DNA of 64,000 bases from positions 62,001 to 126,000 of the forward strand of contig JABSRP010000022.1 in assembly GCA_013215145.1 (NCBI GenBank), given 5' to 3'. Positions 10,170 through 18,677 of the stretch are shown here, piece after piece. This DNA is from Pseudobacteriovorax sp. GTDB lineage: Bacteria; Bdellovibrionota_B; Oligoflexia; Oligoflexales; Oligoflexaceae. Within the stretch, counting starts at the first letter, position 1. Every line of letters starts with the position of its first letter. A program made the position numbers and the translations under genes. The notes beneath the pieces were generated by a model. It had not been told where the DNA came from. It made no database searches and saw nothing but the letters and a program-made list of their open reading frames with translations.

Positions 10170-10198
10170 ATCGTTAGCTCCACTGATGCACAAATAGC

Positions 10199-10223
10199 GG
10201 TTCCGCGATATCTATCGCAAACC
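10199..10223. promoter_or_regulatory. Inverted repeat upstream of the PhoX-like gene
   Basis: GCGAT (10205-10209) and ATCGC (10214-10218), flanked by GGTT and AACC (10199-10202, 10220-10223), form a dyad about 30 bp upstream of the start codon. It could be an operator or a leader hairpin. It does not resemble a Pho box that I recognise. Confidence 0.3.
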
Positions 10224-10366
10224 TTCTGATATGTATTACTTACCTATCATAGCGGATGGAACCATAAATTTTTTGTGAATGCATCAAAAAACGTTAGTGT
10301 TCAGTTTATGTGAAGAGATTCTGGTGAACATAGGGAGGGATTTATTCGAGGTTGCGAAAGCCTCAG

Positions 10367-10407
10367 AAAATTCCGGCGCTTGTGACGAACGTCATTAGTG
10401 ACGCCGG
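10367..10407 (-). terminator. Hairpin terminator of the 10424 gene
   Basis: Downstream of the stop at 10424, CCGGCG (10373-10378) pairs with CGCCGG (10402-10407), with an inner GACG/CGTC stem. On the reverse strand the stem is followed by AATTTT. It is probably an intrinsic terminator. Confidence 0.55.
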
Positions 10408-10423
10408 ATGAGAATAGGACTAC

Positions 10424-10909
10424 TTAGTAGCAGTAGTCTTTTATGCGCCGCGCATCAAAAACAAAGTTTGAGCGCCAGCTATTTTGAATCTTAAGCCATT
10501 GACCGTTGATAGAAACCGCAACCTCATGGAACCGGTCTCCAGTAATCTCTGCCGTTATGACCTGAATGTCGGGAAGCCCAATCGTATAACCACCATCATT
10601 TGGGTTGTAGTCAATGCGGTCAAAGCGCTCTACGCTGATTTCATTGCCATCCGCGTCCTTGGTGATAAAAACGATTCTTACATTCTCGTTGCCCTTAAAC
10701 GAGACATCTCTCACATGAATGTAGCTTTGGGCCCTTGCGATAAACGGCCCAGCGAATCGACTGAAACCTTCGTAAACTTGGTAGTCCCACTGAATATTCA
10801 CGCCACCTCTTGCTGTTTTTGTTTCGTAACACCAGTCTCCAAGTGCGACACTACTAAGGCTCATGATGCCGACAGCAAGGGCGGTTGCCCATTTAAACAT
10901 ACCTATCAT
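10424..10909 (-). CDS. Small secreted protein, unknown function
   Basis: This 161-residue protein has a Sec signal peptide of about 24 residues ending SSVALG. The mature part is beta-rich, with two cysteines only (WCYE near the new N-terminus, DYCY at the very C-terminus), suggesting one disulfide that ties the ends together. The SD-like AGAGG lies 6 bp before ATG 10909. A second ATG three codons downstream is also possible. No family recognised. It is divergent from the DUF4360 gene at 11235; both encode small secreted proteins. Confidence 0.65.
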   Translation of the reverse strand: MIGMFKWATALAVGIMSLSSVALGDWCYETKTARGGVNIQWDYQVYEGFSRFAGPFIARAQSYIHVRDVSFKGNENVRIVFITKDADGNEISVERFDRIDYNPNDGGYTIGLPDIQVITAEITGDRFHEVAVSINGQWLKIQNSWRSNFVFDARRIKDYCY

Positions 10910-11234
10910 AAAACACCTCTTCTTCTCGATACAGTTACCCAGGTCGTCTCATTATCCTATCAATACTTATTTAGTCAACTAGCTGGTTTCGTTAGTAAGT
11001 ACAGTAATGTAGGAAACTTAGCAAACCTACGAGCCTGTGGTCAGGCGATTCGTCTTAGTTATCTGAGTTAATCTTTGTAAAGGAACGGAGATAGTTACTT
11101 CGTGTTATGTTTGTTTCGTAGAGCTAGTGTTCACAGAACGCATTGTTTCGTTTTTCTTGCGACCAGACACTGGCAGCGATTATGGTGGGTTCAGACAAAG
11201 GTTGAACATGACGAGTCACATAAAGGAGTTTTGT
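10910..11234. other. Divergent intergenic region, 325 bp
   Basis: The spacer between the divergent genes at 10909 (reverse) and 11235 (forward). Open frames cross it but show no start context and overlap real genes on the other strand. It presumably carries promoters for both secreted proteins. I see no clear operator or conserved RNA. Confidence 0.4.
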
Positions 11235-12341
11235 ATGAAGTCATATTTTCTAGCAACCGCAGCAGCGGGACTTTTAGGTAACGGTTTAGCAATGGGTGCT
11301 GTCAACCCTGGGTTTGTTGTCACTTCGGTAGAAACAACTACACCAGAAATTCGACGGCCAGTTTTTGAAAACCCCGATCAAAGGGTTAAAGCTATCAGGC
11401 AACTTTGCGCCGTTCCTGCTGCAGGACATAGCCTATACATCCCTGGGTTCGCAACGGATCTCGTTAGTAAACGTGGCGACCTAAAGTTTACCGAATTTGA
11501 TAACGGTACAGCGACATTAGTAGGTACCGCAGTCAGTAAATCAAACCCTTGGAAAAAACTTGATGTCTTCGTCGAGTTTGCTGATCTAGAGGGATCTGTT
11601 GATAATCACGGTTGGCACTACTATCACAGCATGTGGGGAGACCTAGTAGGCGTCGGTGAGGCGAACTACTTTAACGTTGGTATGGAAAGGCGTGGTGGTG
11701 CGTTTCAAGTTGGGTACTCAGCAAATAAGAAAAACGATGCTTACGGAGCTGCAGGCTGGTTTGAGATCTACGGCAGTCAAGATGGACATGGAGACATTAA
11801 TGTAAATCTAGTTTCTTGCAAAAAGCCAGCTCCTAAGGCTCCTGAATGGGTAAGCTATGAGGTGACCTCCGCGAATGGATCCGGCTGTCCATCAGGAAAT
11901 GTTAGCATCGGAAATGGCTCTAACCAGAAAACCCTAGATCTAAATATTCCTATGATTTCGCTGGAGACTGATCGGTTTGCTCGAGAGTTTTGTCAAGCCT
12001 CAGTTAGAGTTAATCGCCCTGCAGGATGGCAATACGCAATCAAAGGATATCACGCTTGGTACAAAGCAAATCTTGCTGATGGAACCAAGGCAAAGATCGA
12101 TGGGTCAGCATACTTTCAAGGCAGCGATCAAACGCAAACGTTTAGTACAAGCATCGAAGGACGCATTAATAAGAATCGCGACATACATCAGTCAGTTAAA
12201 GATTCAGACTTAATTTTCTCTGACTGTAACGGTGATCGCGATGTTAACCTAAAGACCGCTGCAAACGTTCGTAGTGGTTGGGGTGCTCTAACAGTTAAAT
12301 CACTTCAGCGATACGATATCATTTGGCGTCGCTGCAAATAG
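11235..12341 (+). CDS. Secreted DUF4360-containing protein
   Basis: This 368-residue protein has a signal peptide (MKSYFLATAAAG... to LAMG). Start chosen at ATG 11235, which has AAAGGAG 8 bp upstream; earlier in-frame starts would put an extra charged segment before the signal. The C-terminal half (about 215-368) matches the DUF4360 pattern: GSGCPSGNVSIGNGS, then FCQASVRVNRPAGWQYAI, a Gly/Ala-rich strand, YFQG, and a final SDCNGDRDVNLKTAANV strand. DUF4360 proteins are small secreted cysteine-containing proteins of unknown function, found in fungi and bacteria. The N-terminal half is not recognised. An intrinsic terminator follows at 12387, and an IS has landed directly behind it. Confidence 0.75.
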   Translation: MKSYFLATAAAGLLGNGLAMGAVNPGFVVTSVETTTPEIRRPVFENPDQRVKAIRQLCAVPAAGHSLYIPGFATDLVSKRGDLKFTEFDNGTATLVGTAVSKSNPWKKLDVFVEFADLEGSVDNHGWHYYHSMWGDLVGVGEANYFNVGMERRGGAFQVGYSANKKNDAYGAAGWFEIYGSQDGHGDINVNLVSCKKPAPKAPEWVSYEVTSANGSGCPSGNVSIGNGSNQKTLDLNIPMISLETDRFAREFCQASVRVNRPAGWQYAIKGYHAWYKANLADGTKAKIDGSAYFQGSDQTQTFSTSIEGRINKNRDIHQSVKDSDLIFSDCNGDRDVNLKTAANVRSGWGALTVKSLQRYDIIWRRCK

Positions 12342-12386
12342 GCTTTATAACTCCCGTTCCTCTACTCGCTAGGAACAATGCTTCGA

Positions 12387-12419
12387 AATCACTGATTCGG
12401 TTGAGTCAGTGATTTTTTT
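12387..12419 (+). terminator. Intrinsic terminator of the DUF4360 gene
   Basis: AATCACTGA (12387-12395) pairs perfectly with TCAGTGATT (12405-12413), loop 9 nt, followed by a T-run to 12419. A textbook rho-independent terminator. Confidence 0.9.
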
Positions 12420-12420
12420 A

Positions 12421-12443
12421 AACTGGTCCCATTAACTGTGGAT
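12421..12443 (+). repeat. IS left terminal inverted repeat
   Basis: Begins AACTGGTCCCATTAACTG. It matches the reverse complement of 13401-13423 except at two positions. Confidence 0.88.
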
Positions 12444-12520
12444 TTCATAAGATGTCATTCGAATTTCCCGTAATTTAAGGGCAATTTGTCTCTTCTTTCT
12501 AATGACCGAAGAGATTAACC

Positions 12521-13417
12521 ATGTCACAAACGAGATGTATTTATTGCCAGTCACAGAATTTCGTGAAAAATGGAAACTATCGCAGGGTTTCCGATAATCG
12601 CAAATTTCAAAGATACCGCTGTAGCCATTGCCATAAGAGCTTTTCAGAACAAGCCTTCAAACCTGATTATAGATTAAGGAGACGTAATCTTGACCTTCTC
12701 ATTTTTCGGCTTCTAGCTGGAGGTATGGCGCAAAGGGAAATCGCTCGTACCGTAGGTATTTGTAGGAAGTCGGTGGCTTGCAGAGTTATACGATTCGGTG
12801 AGTATGCTAAAGTCAAACTGAAGTCCTATAGAGATCAGATGCCCAAAGCAGACCTCGTTCTTTTTGACGAAATGGAAACCTTCGAGCATACCAAATGTAA
12901 GCCTCTAACAATGCCGATAGCAGTAGAAGAAAAAACGAGAAAGATTCTCAGCTTTTCTGTCGGAAAGATCGCAGCGAAAGGTCCCTTGGCAAAGATCTCC
13001 AGGAGAAAATATGGTCCAAGACGCTGCGAGAGAAAAGAGCTTCTAGACAAGCTAATTAAAGAACTGAAAACTTGCTGTAGCCAAAGTCCTACGATTAAAA
13101 CCGATCTTTCTCATCATTATCCGAGCATCATCAAAAGTGGCTGGCAAGGAAAGGCAGTCCATAAAACATCGAAAGGGCGGCGAGGAGCAGTTACCGGACA
13201 GGGTGAAATGAAGAAAGGAGGTTATGATCAGCTGTTTTTCCTTAATCACACCTATGCCATGATTCGCGATAAGATCAAGTGTCTATCGCGTAAAACCTGG
13301 TGTACGGTCAAGAAAATTCAAAAGTTTGAGTGCTGGGTCTATATTTACGTTCATTTTCATAACCAGCGCGTGGAAGGAAGGGATCGCCCAACGCTGATCT
13401 ATCCGCAGTTAATGTGA
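12521..13417 (+). CDS. Zinc-ribbon DDE-type transposase of the IS1/IS1595 kind
   Basis: This 298-residue protein opens with an InsA-like zinc ribbon (CIYCQS ... YRCSHCHKSF, two CxxC pairs), followed by a helix-turn-helix (GMAQREIARTVGICRKSVACRVI). A DDE-like nuclease region comes next. The first Asp is in LFDEMETF and the second in IKTDLSHHY. Near the C-terminus, LNHTYAMIRDK precedes LSRKTWC, which aligns with the IS1-like segment that normally carries the catalytic Glu; here the position reads as Asn, so the triad may be D-D-N as in parts of the IS1595 group. Unlike classical IS1 it is one uninterrupted frame, with no programmed frameshift. It appears intact and potentially active. Confidence 0.85.
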   Translation: MSQTRCIYCQSQNFVKNGNYRRVSDNRKFQRYRCSHCHKSFSEQAFKPDYRLRRRNLDLLIFRLLAGGMAQREIARTVGICRKSVACRVIRFGEYAKVKLKSYRDQMPKADLVLFDEMETFEHTKCKPLTMPIAVEEKTRKILSFSVGKIAAKGPLAKISRRKYGPRRCERKELLDKLIKELKTCCSQSPTIKTDLSHHYPSIIKSGWQGKAVHKTSKGRRGAVTGQGEMKKGGYDQLFFLNHTYAMIRDKIKCLSRKTWCTVKKIQKFECWVYIYVHFHNQRVEGRDRPTLIYPQLM

Positions 13418-13423
13418 CCAGTT
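13401..13423 (-). repeat. IS right terminal inverted repeat
   Basis: Reverse complement of the left end with two mismatches. It lies across the transposase C-terminus and stop codon (TGA 13415-13417), a compact arrangement. Confidence 0.88.
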
Positions 13424-13737
13424 CTTATTGTCTAGCCGAAAAATAAGATTTCGAAGGCAGACCTCAGAGTGTCCAAGTCAATCGCTTGCAGTATGATCTA
13501 GTAAAATAATTACATTTCAAATTTGTAGTTGCTGTCCCATAAATGTCAGTCGCTTTTTCTGATGAATTGATTGAATGTAACTCTCTAGTTGAGTTTTGCG
13601 ATGGTTGTGTTGTCCGAAAACTAGTCTGAAATATATGACATGGTTTAAATTATCTAATTATTTTTGTATACAACGTACATTCCATCGTGTAGGACAGTCG
13701 GTTGAATGATGTAACTTTACTAGATTCTGGAGAACCG
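13424..13737 (+). promoter_or_regulatory. AT-rich upstream region of the amylase operon, with a palindrome
   Basis: 314 bp between the IS and the outer-membrane barrel gene, with no coding frame of its own. It contains the perfect 10-bp palindrome TTGTATACAA at 13664-13673, 65 bp upstream of the start, in an AT-rich stretch suitable for a promoter. The palindrome is a candidate operator for a regulator of the polysaccharide operon. It lacks the central CG of LacI/MalR-type sites, so the regulator class is open. Confidence 0.35.
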
Positions 13738-14694
13738 ATGACCAACAAAGCTATACTGACTGGCCTTTTGGTATTAAGCGCTCAAGCCAATGCCAGTGAG
13801 CTTGCCGAAAAGAGTTTACTATTTGAGACAGGGTTAGGACGTCTGCAAAGCCTTCCCGAAAAAACGACATATATAAGCGGGAGCTTTTCTCAAACTCAAG
13901 CCGTAAATGAAACGAGCAGCGCACGACTGTCGGCAGATGATGACAGATTCGGTTTGGCCGTGCAGAGTAAGCTATGGCAACAAAACAACCATGGTTTTGG
14001 GATCAATCTCAACACACAAAACCACTCAGATCTTAGAGTTATCGATAACAGCGTCGAACTAGCAAAATCATCACTGTCTCCATGGTATGCTTACCGTTTG
14101 GGAACTGTTGTCTTGGGTATTCAGGCCGATGTTAATTATATCTCTGTGGAAACCGAGTCGTTTAACGAGCAGAGCTCCTCAGAATCTACCACCTTCGTGA
14201 CACCCGAATTGACGCTCTTAAGTCCTATAGGAAAAAACCTCACTGGGACCTTCGTCTATCGTGGCAAAGAAAAACGTGGAGCCGCGTCTTACCGGTATCA
14301 GGCTCCAGAGACGATGACTTTAGAGGCAGCTTATGACTGGACAGACCATGTCGCCTCGGTTTTTAGTGTCGATTACTACCGCTTCAACGATCTCAACGAT
14401 CAAGCAGAAGACAGTCATCGCCTAGCCTTTGGTGGGGTCTATCGACCGGTTTCGCAAACGGTTTTGGCTGGCAAACTTTATTATAGCAACAGCGCCGTCG
14501 ACCAATCTAAAGAATCGGTGAGCTTTGAATTTGGTCCTCAGTTGGGCCTTGGTCTGGAAGCTCAATATCAATTGAACCCCAAAATGGACCTAACGTCGCA
14601 GGTGACTTATGCCTCGGGGGCAGAATCTTTTGGTCAAAACTTCACAAGCAAACGAATTGTCAATGTCAGTGTAGGAAGCACTATCACTCTATAG
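13738..14694 (+). CDS. Outer-membrane beta-barrel protein of the amylase operon
   Basis: This 318-residue protein has a short signal peptide (MTNKAILTG... to ANA). Start chosen at ATG 13738 with GGAG 7 bp upstream. The mature part is a succession of amphipathic strands separated by polar turns (for example YAYRLGTVVLGIQADVNYI and GGVYRPVSQTVLAGKLYY), ending in a short strand with no charged tail (VNVSVGSTITL), as expected for a transmembrane beta-barrel. The stop codon overlaps the SD of the following amylase gene, so the two are co-translated. A role in passing malto-oligosaccharides released by the amylase lipoprotein is a reasonable inference. The sequence does not look like LamB, SusC or a TonB-dependent receptor. 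Confidence 0.7.
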   Translation: MTNKAILTGLLVLSAQANASELAEKSLLFETGLGRLQSLPEKTTYISGSFSQTQAVNETSSARLSADDDRFGLAVQSKLWQQNNHGFGINLNTQNHSDLRVIDNSVELAKSSLSPWYAYRLGTVVLGIQADVNYISVETESFNEQSSSESTTFVTPELTLLSPIGKNLTGTFVYRGKEKRGAASYRYQAPETMTLEAAYDWTDHVASVFSVDYYRFNDLNDQAEDSHRLAFGGVYRPVSQTVLAGKLYYSNSAVDQSKESVSFEFGPQLGLGLEAQYQLNPKMDLTSQVTYASGAESFGQNFTSKRIVNVSVGSTITL

Positions 14695-14704
14695 GAGGTC
14701 TCCC

Positions 14705-17401
14705 ATGAGACTTATGTTAAAACCGATATTCGTATCGAGCCTTTTGGCAACAGGGATGTTGTCTACTTCTTGCGATTTGTTAAAGCGCGATGGTAGCAAG
14801 TCTGACAAGGAAGGTCCTGATGCATGTGCCGTCGATCCAGCATCTTGCGAGCCTGGACCGGGGCCGGGCATTGGTCCTGGGCCGGGACCAGGAATTGATC
14901 CTGATCCTGATCCGGTGACTCCACCAACAGATGACAAACCTTTATTCATCATTGGTGATACCGTTCCTGATAGTAAATTAACGAAAGTAAATATCGGTAG
15001 TCGTGATGATATCAATAGTTCCGGTATTGTTGGTGACGCTATCGACGAGATTAAGCCTCTCATTGGCACAGATCGTGTCATCGGTTGGGAAAACTTAACT
15101 CAGCTCAAAGATATGAAAACCATTTCCGCAGCCAAAATGGACGATGAGGTCATTCTACAAGCTTTTAATATGACCTATAGGTATATTGAAGAGCAGATAG
15201 ACGAGCTTGACGAAGCTGGTTATACAATGATCCAGATCTCTCCACCTCAAAAAGCTTTAGAGAAATATGGTATATGGTGGGAGTCGTATCAGCCTGTTGA
15301 TCATCGAGATTTTTCAAGTCGCTATGGCGACGAAGATGATTTACGGTCTTTGCTAAGCGCAGCTCATAGTAAAGGGATTAAAGTCATCGCCGATACGGTT
15401 CTCAATCATATGGCTGACCCTTTGCGTTACAACCCTGCAAGTCCTCTTTACTACAATGGCTTGTACGAGCCTAAACACTTTATTAACTACGATCTGTATT
15501 TGGATTTGACAGATTATAAAATGGAAGTATTGCGTTCTCCTGTGGACGAATATGCCTTTTATTATAGTACTGATCGGTCTCTTTACCGCCGTTATTCTGA
15601 TTTCTTGGCTATAAATGGTATAGAAATGGAAAAGGCGAGTTCGTCTGACGAAAGTCGCAAACTTTACGAAACTCTCTTTGTTTACGATCAGCTGCCTTGG
15701 ATGTTTGACGATCTTGAGCGGCAAATGGATGAGAAGGGTGTAGCATTAACTGTTGATGGCGAGAGGCTTATTTGTGAGTCGCGATCGGAAGAGCTACCTT
15801 GTTTAGAGGTCAGTGAGTTTCATCAAACCTTCGAAAATCTATTTGGTGCAGGAGCTCTTATTGTCCGAGGTTACTACTTCGAACTAGGTGCGAACCTTCC
15901 TCCGATTTACCAAAATGAGTGGGATGATTTAGAAAAAGTTCTGATTAAATGGTATCCTGGTTTGCCATCATTGAATACCAGCGACCCTTATGTTCTTAAG
16001 ACTCATGCGGATCTTGTAGAAAAGATGCTAAGGCTAGGTATCGATGGTTTTCGTCTGGATGCCGTCAAGCATATTCCCGATACGTATTTCTCAGAAATCA
16101 TCGAAATTGTTCGTGATCGTTTAAAGGTCGATAATCCTGAAATCGACGGTGAGACCATCTTGAAAAAGCCCCTTTATGTTTATGGAGAGATGGCAACCTC
16201 GGAAGTTTCAATCGCCAATCAGTATCGCGACCGTATGGATGTGACAGATTTCTTCTTGTTAGATACTTACATGTACTCTTCAGTCTTTCCTGAGAGTTTT
16301 GACTTGTATGGTCGTGGTAGTGAAAACCTACAGAATCTTCGAAAATCGGCACTGATCGCGGAGCTCGAAGCTTCGGATAATACGGGATGGCAGAAAATGC
16401 TTTACCCAATCGGAGATAATATCGGGAAGTCTTACTTCTCATTAGAAAGCTTTGATCGTGATGTTTATCTTAACGAATTGAAGTCTCCGATATATTTTGC
16501 TCGGATTCATGACTCCGTTGTTGGCGACATGTTTATCTTGCGAAACTACCAGCAGGCTATGCTGGGACATGCCTACTTCTTGGCTGCAACTGAGGGTCGC
16601 GCACTTGTTTATGGTTCTGACGAGGACGTTTACCTAAATGCAGGAGCGGACTATAAGGAAAAGATAGTTTTAGCAGCGATGAAATACCGAAGAGAAACGT
16701 CGGGTTTGACCTATAAGGACGAACTTGACAATGTGGACTACTGTGGCGAAACCTGTGATCGAACAGACCTTTTGTTTATCGATCGTGAGGATAAAGGTCT
16801 TGCTTTAATCTACTCAGGACGTAATCCCTTGGCTATCGAAGCCTTGACCACATCACTAGCTGCAGGATGTTACTTGGAGTTGATGTCAGGACGTAAAGTT
16901 GAGGCTAATGAATCAGGCCTTATCTCTAGACTGGGCAAAACTGAGTTAACTATTTTGCCAAGAACCGCCGCCTTCTTCCTACCAACTGACTGTGCAGAAG
17001 ACGAACGTGCCCTACCTTTGACGATTCCTGAAGATGTTGATTTGGATCTACCTCTAGATGAAGATTACGATATCTTTCTTCGTGGGTCGTTTAACGGATG
17101 GGCTGCCTCAGATGATTTCATTTTAGTCCCTAGCCAAAATGATTGCTTTGCCTCGGTTCAAATGCTAGATGCTGGAGAGTATTCCTTCAAAATCGGAGAC
17201 GAGAACTGGTCAAAAGTCGATATTGGTGGGTTAGAAAATCGAGCTCTCAGCCTAGGTGAAAACTCTGTTACCAACAGGTTTACTGGTGACATAGCCCAGC
17301 CAGTCAATCTTTCACTTGTTCTTAGTGAAGATACGGAGCTTAAATTTGAGATCTGCGGAGTGGATACGGAAACGCCTGTATTGACCGTGTCTATTATGTA
17401 A
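14705..17401 (+). CDS. GH13 alpha-amylase-family lipoprotein with C-terminal starch-binding-like domain
   Basis: This 898-residue protein has a lipoprotein signal ending LSTSC, then a Pro/Gly linker (about residues 50-75) that would hold the enzyme off the membrane. GH13 regions are in order: region I D230-TVLNH235, region II GFRLDAVKH with nucleophile D452, region III YGE with acid/base E495, region IV RIHDS with transition-state D603. All catalytic residues are therefore present. A final domain (about 770-870) reads FLRGSFNGW ... GEYSFKIGD, like the starch-binding modules of pullulanases and Bacteroidetes amylases. The SD (AGGAGGT, 14693-14699) overlaps the upstream stop. The protein likely hydrolyses alpha-1,4 glucans at the cell surface and is paired with the barrel at 13738. 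Confidence 0.9.
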   Translation: MRLMLKPIFVSSLLATGMLSTSCDLLKRDGSKSDKEGPDACAVDPASCEPGPGPGIGPGPGPGIDPDPDPVTPPTDDKPLFIIGDTVPDSKLTKVNIGSRDDINSSGIVGDAIDEIKPLIGTDRVIGWENLTQLKDMKTISAAKMDDEVILQAFNMTYRYIEEQIDELDEAGYTMIQISPPQKALEKYGIWWESYQPVDHRDFSSRYGDEDDLRSLLSAAHSKGIKVIADTVLNHMADPLRYNPASPLYYNGLYEPKHFINYDLYLDLTDYKMEVLRSPVDEYAFYYSTDRSLYRRYSDFLAINGIEMEKASSSDESRKLYETLFVYDQLPWMFDDLERQMDEKGVALTVDGERLICESRSEELPCLEVSEFHQTFENLFGAGALIVRGYYFELGANLPPIYQNEWDDLEKVLIKWYPGLPSLNTSDPYVLKTHADLVEKMLRLGIDGFRLDAVKHIPDTYFSEIIEIVRDRLKVDNPEIDGETILKKPLYVYGEMATSEVSIANQYRDRMDVTDFFLLDTYMYSSVFPESFDLYGRGSENLQNLRKSALIAELEASDNTGWQKMLYPIGDNIGKSYFSLESFDRDVYLNELKSPIYFARIHDSVVGDMFILRNYQQAMLGHAYFLAATEGRALVYGSDEDVYLNAGADYKEKIVLAAMKYRRETSGLTYKDELDNVDYCGETCDRTDLLFIDREDKGLALIYSGRNPLAIEALTTSLAAGCYLELMSGRKVEANESGLISRLGKTELTILPRTAAFFLPTDCAEDERALPLTIPEDVDLDLPLDEDYDIFLRGSFNGWAASDDFILVPSQNDCFASVQMLDAGEYSFKIGDENWSKVDIGGLENRALSLGENSVTNRFTGDIAQPVNLSLVLSEDTELKFEICGVDTETPVLTVSIM

Positions 17402-17436
17402 TACCCCATATTTTATAAAAGCTTAGCTTATGACGA

Positions 17437-17459
17437 GGGTCTCTTATGAGACCCTTTTT
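17437..17459 (+). terminator. Intrinsic terminator of the amylase operon
   Basis: GGGTCTC (17437-17443), loop TTAT, GAGACCC (17448-17454), then TTTTT (17455-17459) and a further T-run after one G. Confidence 0.92.
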
Positions 17460-17681
17460 GTTTTTCTGCCCATGAGTGAAAATGGAACTCTTTCTTTTTT
17501 ACTGTCTAGACTTTTGACAGCTTCGGCATTCCGTCAGATTTTTTGCCTACTTACGACAGCTTGCCATTATAAATGGCTAAATATATTGAGTTAAAAATAT
17601 AGCCGGATCACTAGGTTCTGGTTTGGCTCTTGCACAGCTACTGATAGGAAACGAGACATGTGTTGAATCAAGAGGTTGTGG

Positions 17682-18677
17682 ATGAGTGGTTTATTGCGGT
17701 TTATTTTGCTTTTTATCATTATGTCGATCATGTCATGTAGCAAACCTTTAACGCCTCCTTCGAAAAAAGTTGAGCGTTCACAGCGCGATCCAGCCAACGA
17801 AGTTCCAAAGAATTCTGAGTCAAATATTGTGATTGAACCCAGTGATCCAAATTCGTCGACGATCTGGTTTGCTACCGCTGCAACTATAGCTACTATCGCC
17901 AAAGACCAAGCTGTTAACACCGAGGATCCTAATAGGCTTAACGTCGACTTTTGTCATATTAACCCGAACTCTAAGATTGAAATATCTGAACGGGCTGAGT
18001 TAATTGACTCTAATACCATCTATGTATATCTGGACGGAGTTGTTAGTCCAGATTGTCCCCTAAGGGAGGGGGTGATATCTTTGCTTTCGATAACATCCAT
18101 TAGCCATGAGTTGATTCGACCGGAAAATCCATCAAAAACTCCTACCAACCCACCAAAATCAGATATCCCAGGGACTGATCCATCTTTTGAGAGTCCGGCA
18201 GTACTGGATTTTCCCTTGCCTCACAAGCCTTATCAGAGTTTCCTGTCTGCGCCGCGAAACTTTGGAGCCATTCGCGACGGTGGCAGACGGACCCATGCAG
18301 CGGCCGATTTGTATTCCGATACCAGTCAGCCTGTGATGGCTATTGCTGATGGGAGAGTTATTGACTACTACTATTTTTATAGCGGAACCTATGCGGTGGT
18401 GGTCGAACACCCAGAAGTAGATGGTATGAAGATCGTGCGCTATGGGGAAGTGGGATCTTTAGCCTCTGGAGTTAAAGTCGGTGACATCGTGAAAAGAGGT
18501 CAGATATTGGCTAATGTCGGCAAACTTTCTTGTTGCAGTCCCATGCTGCATTTTGAGGGATATACAGGTACCGCTTCGGGACCGCTTTCGGTCTCTAGTG
18601 GTAAATACCGGAGGCGATCTGATTTACTCAATCCAACGGATTTGCTCTTGGAGCTGCAGGCGAAGGCCTTTCCTTAG
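17682..18677 (+). CDS. M23/LytM-like lipoprotein, catalytic HxH altered
   Basis: A 331-residue lipoprotein: the hydrophobic N-terminus ends IMSC at about residues 16-19. Start chosen at ATG 17682 behind AGAGG (17671-17675); a TTG two codons upstream is less likely. The C-terminal 130 residues are an M23 (LytM) fold with the metal-ligand motif HAAAD (H205, D209) and the strand MLHFE (M288, H290). In active M23 enzymes that last motif is HxH; the first His, which assists catalysis, is Met here while the three zinc ligands remain. It may bind zinc and peptidoglycan but have weak or no endopeptidase activity, like EnvC/NlpD-type activators. The N-terminal 200 residues are low-complexity or unrecognised. 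It converges with the acyltransferase operon; the two reading frames overlap by 4 bp at 18674-18677. Confidence 0.75.
   Translation: MSGLLRFILLFIIMSIMSCSKPLTPPSKKVERSQRDPANEVPKNSESNIVIEPSDPNSSTIWFATAATIATIAKDQAVNTEDPNRLNVDFCHINPNSKIEISERAELIDSNTIYVYLDGVVSPDCPLREGVISLLSITSISHELIRPENPSKTPTNPPKSDIPGTDPSFESPAVLDFPLPHKPYQSFLSAPRNFGAIRDGGRRTHAAADLYSDTSQPVMAIADGRVIDYYYFYSGTYAVVVEHPEVDGMKIVRYGEVGSLASGVKVGDIVKRGQILANVGKLSCCSPMLHFEGYTGTASGPLSVSSGKYRRRSDLLNPTDLLLELQAKAFP

Larger units (their letters stand above)
12421..13423 (+). mobile_element. Complete insertion sequence, IS1/IS1595-like, 1003 bp
   Basis: Two 23-bp terminal inverted repeats (12421-12443 and 13401-13423) match at 21 of 23 positions and enclose a single intact transposase gene. 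The right repeat overlaps the last codons and stop of that gene. No clear target duplication flanks the element: the left flank ends TTTTTTTA and the right begins CTTATTGT. The copy may therefore be old, or its duplication has decayed. Insertion is immediately after the T-run of the upstream terminator. Confidence 0.88.

Noticed and set aside
10484..11071. A 195-codon forward frame across the 10424 gene and its upstream region
   Set aside because: It is antisense to a secreted protein with signal peptide and SD. The frame itself shows no start context or domain.
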